This document shows, piece by piece, positions 6,636 through 9,326 of a stretch of 9,326 bases of DNA. The translations under genes and the position numbers were made by a program. Position 1 is the stretch's first letter. The number at the start of each line of letters is the position of its first letter. Where the stretch lies: positions 1-9,326 of the forward strand of contig CAKUGX010000076.1 of NCBI GenBank assembly GCA_934654765.1, read 5' to 3'. The notes below the pieces were generated by a model. That model was not told the DNA's origin. It was given only the letters and a program-made list of their open reading frames with translations, and ran no database searches. This stretch comes from an uncultured Collinsella sp. (GTDB taxonomy: Bacteria; Actinomycetota; Coriobacteriia; Coriobacteriales; Coriobacteriaceae).

Positions 6636-6935
6636 ATCTCAATCTGTAACATCTAAGACCCAAATACCGGCCTAACTGTTACAGATTGAGATGTTGAGCA
6701 GGCGGCGGGACGGTCTGTCTCAATCTGTAACAGTAGCTCGGCAAAAACGGGTCTAGTTGTTACAGATTGAGACAAACTCCAACTCCGCGAGACAACGTCT
6801 CGACCTGTAACAGTAAGGGGTCAAAAACCTCTCCAGATGTTACAGATTGAGACATTTGAGTTGTTGGCTGATGGTTTGTCTCAATCTGTAACAGTTAAGG
6901 TCCAAAAACAGGTCTAGTTGTTACAGATTGAGATG
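6636..6935. repeat. Array of four hairpin units with alternating 16-bp inverted repeats
   Basis: Eight copies of one 15-17 bp element, TCTCAATCTGTAACA or its reverse complement, occur in strictly alternating orientation, beginning near 6636, 6677, 6717, 6758, 6797, 6838, 6878 and 6919 (39-41 bp apart). They form four hairpins: 6636-6692 (16 perfect pairs), 6716-6774 (17 perfect), 6797-6853 (16 positions, one G-U and one C-A) and 6878-6933 (15 perfect plus G-U). Loops are 25 bases and centre on CAAAAAC or CAAATAC; inter-unit spacers are 22-24 bases. There is no T-run and no coding frame of note. It resembles REP/BIME-type palindromic repeats in arrangement; I cannot name the family. It fills most of the gap between kinase 2 and the copper ATPase. 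Confidence 0.88.
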
Positions 6936-6942
6936 AATGGTT

Positions 6943-6998
6943 GGACGGTCCGCTGCCCCGGCAGCTGGCCCCTTCTGTAACGAAATGTCATACATTTC
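6943..6998. other. Small palindromes between the hairpin array and the copper promoter
   Basis: Three short inverted repeats follow the array: GGACGGTCC (6943-6951), GCTGCC-CC-GGCAGC (6952-6965) and GAAATG-TCATA-CATTTC (6982-6998). GGACGGTC also occurs at 6708-6715 next to the second hairpin unit, so the first part may be eroded repeat flank. I see no gene in this stretch. Confidence 0.4.
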
Positions 6999-7007
6999 TA
7001 TCCCCAC

Positions 7008-7040
7008 TGGACACCCCCAGGGGGTATGGGTGTATAGTAT
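7008..7040 (+). promoter_or_regulatory. Copper-ATPase promoter with metal-regulator-type dyad
   Basis: TGGACA (7008-7013) and TATAGT (7033-7038) form a promoter with a 19-base spacer. Between and over them lies a dyad, ACACCC (7011-7016) and GGGTGT (7028-7033), and nested in it ACACCCCC-A-GGGGGTAT (7011-7027, one mismatch). CCCCC/GGGGG dyads of this kind are typical of CsoR copper-repressor sites; a long spacer centred on a dyad is typical of MerR/CueR activators. Either would give copper-responsive expression of the ATPase 46 bases downstream. Confidence 0.6.
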
Positions 7041-7085
7041 CGGCAGGTTAACATTTCCGACGCTACGTCACAGAAAGGAGAAGCC

Positions 7086-9326
7086 ATGGCTCAAGATAAG
7101 TTCGACGTGGGCGGCATGACGTGCGCCGCCTGCCAGGCGCACGTTGACCGTGCCGTCAGCAAGCTCGACGGCGTCCAAAGCGTCGCGGTCAACCTGCTCG
7201 CCGGCTCCATGCTGGTCGACTACGACCCCGCGCGGGTCACCCCCGACGACATCTGCACCGCCGTCGACCGCGCGGGTTACTCGGCATCGCCCGTCAGCGC
7301 GGGCACCGAGGCCACCCCAGGCGGCAGCGCGCAGGCCAGGTCCGGCGCCACCCATATGGAGTCGCCCACCAAAAAGCTGGAGGTCGCCGCCTCCGCCATG
7401 CGCACCCGACTCATCGTCTCAATCATCTTCCTCATCCCGTTGTTCTACATAGGCATGGGGCACATGCTCGGCTGGCCGCTGCCCGGCATCTTCACCGACC
7501 ATACGCACAGTATGACGCTCGCGCTCACCGAGCTCGTCCTGCTCATCCCCATCGTCTACGTCAACGACGCGTACTTTATCAACGGCTTCAAATCGCTCGT
7601 GCACGGCGCGCCCACCATGGATGCGCTCATCGCGGTCGGCGCCACCGCATCCATCGCCTGGTCGCTCTACGCCATGTTTATCATGGCCGACCAGCTGGCC
7701 GCCGGACAGGTCCACGAGGCCATGATGACGGGCATGGACAACCTGTATTTTGAGAGCGCCGGCACGATCCTGTCGCTCGTCACCGTGGGCAAGTACCTCG
7801 AGACGCGCAGCAAGTCTAAGACCGGCGGTGCGATCGAGGCGCTCATCGACTTGGCACCCAAGACTGCGACCGTCGTTGCCGACGACGGCACCGAAACCAC
7901 CGTCGACGTCGACAGTATCCTTCCCGGCCAGGTCCTGCGCGTACGCCCCGGAGAGTCCATCCCCGTCGATGGCGTGGTGCTCGAGGGCAGCTCGGCCGTG
8001 GACGAGAGTGCGCTCACCGGCGAGTCCATCCCCGTGGAAAAGACCGCCAGCGACACCGTCAGCGCCGCCACCGTCAACCGTACCGGTTCGTTTACCTTCC
8101 GCGCCACGCGTGTGGGCGCCGACACGTCGCTCGCCAAGATTATCCAGCTCGTCGAGGACGCCAACGCCACCAAGGCGCCCATCGCCCGCATGGCCGACAA
8201 GGTCGCCGGCGTGTTCGTGCCCGTGGTGTTCGCAATCTCTGCCGTAACTTTTGTGGCATGGATGGTTTTGACCGGAAGCGTCAACGAAGCGCTCACCTCC
8301 GCCGTCGCCGTGCTGGTGATCAGCTGCCCGTGCGCGCTGGGTCTGGCCACGCCCGTCGCCATTATGGTCGGCACCGGCAAGGGCGCCGAGATGGGCATTC
8401 TGTTCAAGAGCGCCGAGGCGCTGGAGAACCTGCGCAACGTGGGCACCGTGGTGCTCGATAAGACGGGCACCGTCACCTGCGGCAAGCCGGCCGCGACCGA
8501 TATCGTGGTGGCGACGCGCGCCGACGGCTCGCCCGCCATGAGCGAAAAGGCGCTGCTCAAGCTGGCCGCCGCGCTGGAGCGCTCGAGCGAGCACCCGCTG
8601 GCCGAGGCGATTATGGCCGAGTGCGAAGCGCGCGGAATTGTCGCGCGCATGGTCGAGGACTTTGCCGCCGTGCCCGGACGAGGCGTTACGGCACGCGAGG
8701 GGCAGAATGTCATCGCAGCCGGCAACGTGCGCCTGATGGACGAGTTGGGCGTTACCGTGCCCGCGGGTCTTGCCGAGCAATATGCCGCCGAAGGCAAGAC
8801 GCCGCTGTTCTTTGCCAAGAACGGCGAGCTTGTCGGCACCATCGCCGTGGCTGACGAGGTCAAAGAAACGAGTGCCGAGGCCATCGCCGCGCTCCGCAAG
8901 CTCGGCATCGACGTGCGCATGCTCACCGGCGACAACCGCGTGACGGCCGAGGCCATCGCCCGCCGCGTGGGGCTGAGCAGCGAACAGGTCATCGCCGACG
9001 TCCTCCCCGCCGACAAGGAGCGCCACGTGCGCGAACTGCAGGATACGGGCAGCAAGGTCGCCATGGTGGGCGACGGCATCAACGACTCCCCCGCCCTGGC
9101 GCGCGCCGACGTGGGCCTTGCCATCGGCACCGGCGCCGACATCGCCAAAGAGGGGGCAGATGTGGTGCTCATGCGCAGTGACCTTATGGATGTCGCCCGT
9201 GCCATCGAGCTATCGCGTGCCACGATCCGCAATATCAAACAGGATCTGTTCTGGGCGTTGTTCTACAACGGCATCGGCATTCCGCTGGCGGCAGGCGTGT
9301 TCTTCCCCCTCACCGGTTGGCAACTC
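7086..9326 (+). CDS. copA: Copper-exporting P1B-type ATPase (C-terminus cut by right edge)
   Basis: 747 codons stay open to the window edge; AAAGGAG (7074-7080) lies 5 bases before ATG 7086. The protein has one N-terminal heavy-metal-binding domain (GMTCAAC, C13 and C16), membrane helices from about residue 107, the actuator motif TGE (311-313), the metal-site CPC in helix 6 (414-416), the phosphorylation site DKTGT (D458), the HP dipeptide of the nucleotide domain (H503-P504), TGDN and GDGINDSPA (hinge, about 662-670), and YN in helix 7 (727-728). CPC plus YN is the Cu(I) pattern of P1B-1 ATPases, which move cytoplasmic copper outwards using ATP. Compared with typical CopA only the last helix (with its usual Met and Ser ligands) and tail should be missing. 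The long open frames on the opposite strand (e.g. 7419-9026) are shadows of its biased codons. The operator-like promoter fits copper induction. Silver could also be carried. Confidence 0.95.
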   Translation, partial: MAQDKFDVGGMTCAACQAHVDRAVSKLDGVQSVAVNLLAGSMLVDYDPARVTPDDICTAVDRAGYSASPVSAGTEATPGGSAQARSGATHMESPTKKLEVAASAMRTRLIVSIIFLIPLFYIGMGHMLGWPLPGIFTDHTHSMTLALTELVLLIPIVYVNDAYFINGFKSLVHGAPTMDALIAVGATASIAWSLYAMFIMADQLAAGQVHEAMMTGMDNLYFESAGTILSLVTVGKYLETRSKSKTGGAIEALIDLAPKTATVVADDGTETTVDVDSILPGQVLRVRPGESIPVDGVVLEGSSAVDESALTGESIPVEKTASDTVSAATVNRTGSFTFRATRVGADTSLAKIIQLVEDANATKAPIARMADKVAGVFVPVVFAISAVTFVAWMVLTGSVNEALTSAVAVLVISCPCALGLATPVAIMVGTGKGAEMGILFKSAEALENLRNVGTVVLDKTGTVTCGKPAATDIVVATRADGSPAMSEKALLKLAAALERSSEHPLAEAIMAECEARGIVARMVEDFAAVPGRGVTAREGQNVIAAGNVRLMDELGVTVPAGLAEQYAAEGKTPLFFAKNGELVGTIAVADEVKETSAEAIAALRKLGIDVRMLTGDNRVTAEAIARRVGLSSEQVIADVLPADKERHVRELQDTGSKVAMVGDGINDSPALARADVGLAIGTGADIAKEGADVVLMRSDLMDVARAIELSRATIRNIKQDLFWALFYNGIGIPLAAGVFFPLTGWQL

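Noticed and set aside
6636..6935. CRISPR array
   Set aside because: Repeats are only 15-17 bp, alternate in orientation, and the loop spacers resemble each other instead of being unique. No cas gene is seen.
7419..9238. Two long open frames on the minus strand (535 and 523 residues) opposite the copper ATPase
   Set aside because: Their translations are low-complexity (Gly/His/Asp-rich, and Ser/Ala/Thr-rich), with no motifs, and the plus strand encodes a full set of P-type ATPase motifs. They are shadows of GC-rich codons.

Overview
The window is high-GC bacterial DNA. Gene style (short 5' UTRs, AGGAG-type ribosome sites, CUC/GCC-rich codons), eukaryotic-like Ser/Thr kinases with an FHA protein, and a kinase fused to a DUF6273-like domain suggest an actinobacterium of the Coriobacteriia, possibly Collinsella or a relative. 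That placement is an inference from style, not a database result.

Layout, left to right: (1) 1-428, minus strand, the start of an unrecognised Glu/Arg-rich coiled-coil protein that runs off the left edge. (2) 429-589, a divergent control region with two copies of the palindrome TGTTGCGCAACA. (3) 590-1837, plus, a Ser/Thr kinase with a C-terminal membrane anchor. (4) 1952-3196, minus, a zinc-ribbon protein with one membrane segment, a coiled coil and a probable outer-surface domain; it converges on the kinase gene and ends at a strong terminator. (5) 3197-3374, a second divergent control region carrying the same GTTGCGCAAC core. (6) 3375-4337, plus, an unknown helical domain fused to a C-terminal FHA domain, followed by a clear intrinsic terminator. 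(7) 4509-6593, plus, a second kinase paralogue with a central membrane segment and a C-terminal DUF6273-like domain, preceded by an 18-bp inverted repeat. (8) 6594-7085, a 492-bp non-coding stretch with four regularly spaced hairpin units (eight half-sites of TGTTACAGATTGAGA in alternating orientation about 40 bp apart), then a metal-operator-like promoter. (9) 7086-9326, plus, a copper-type P1B ATPase cut by the right edge.

Items 1-7 look like one phospho-signalling island: two membrane-attached kinases, an FHA protein that could read their phosphothreonines, and a zinc-ribbon membrane protein. The shared GTTGCGCAAC palindrome in two separate divergent promoter regions suggests a common regulator. 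No PP2C phosphatase is in the window. The copper ATPase is probably an independent unit under its own copper-responsive control. The most unusual non-coding feature is the hairpin array between the island and the copper gene.
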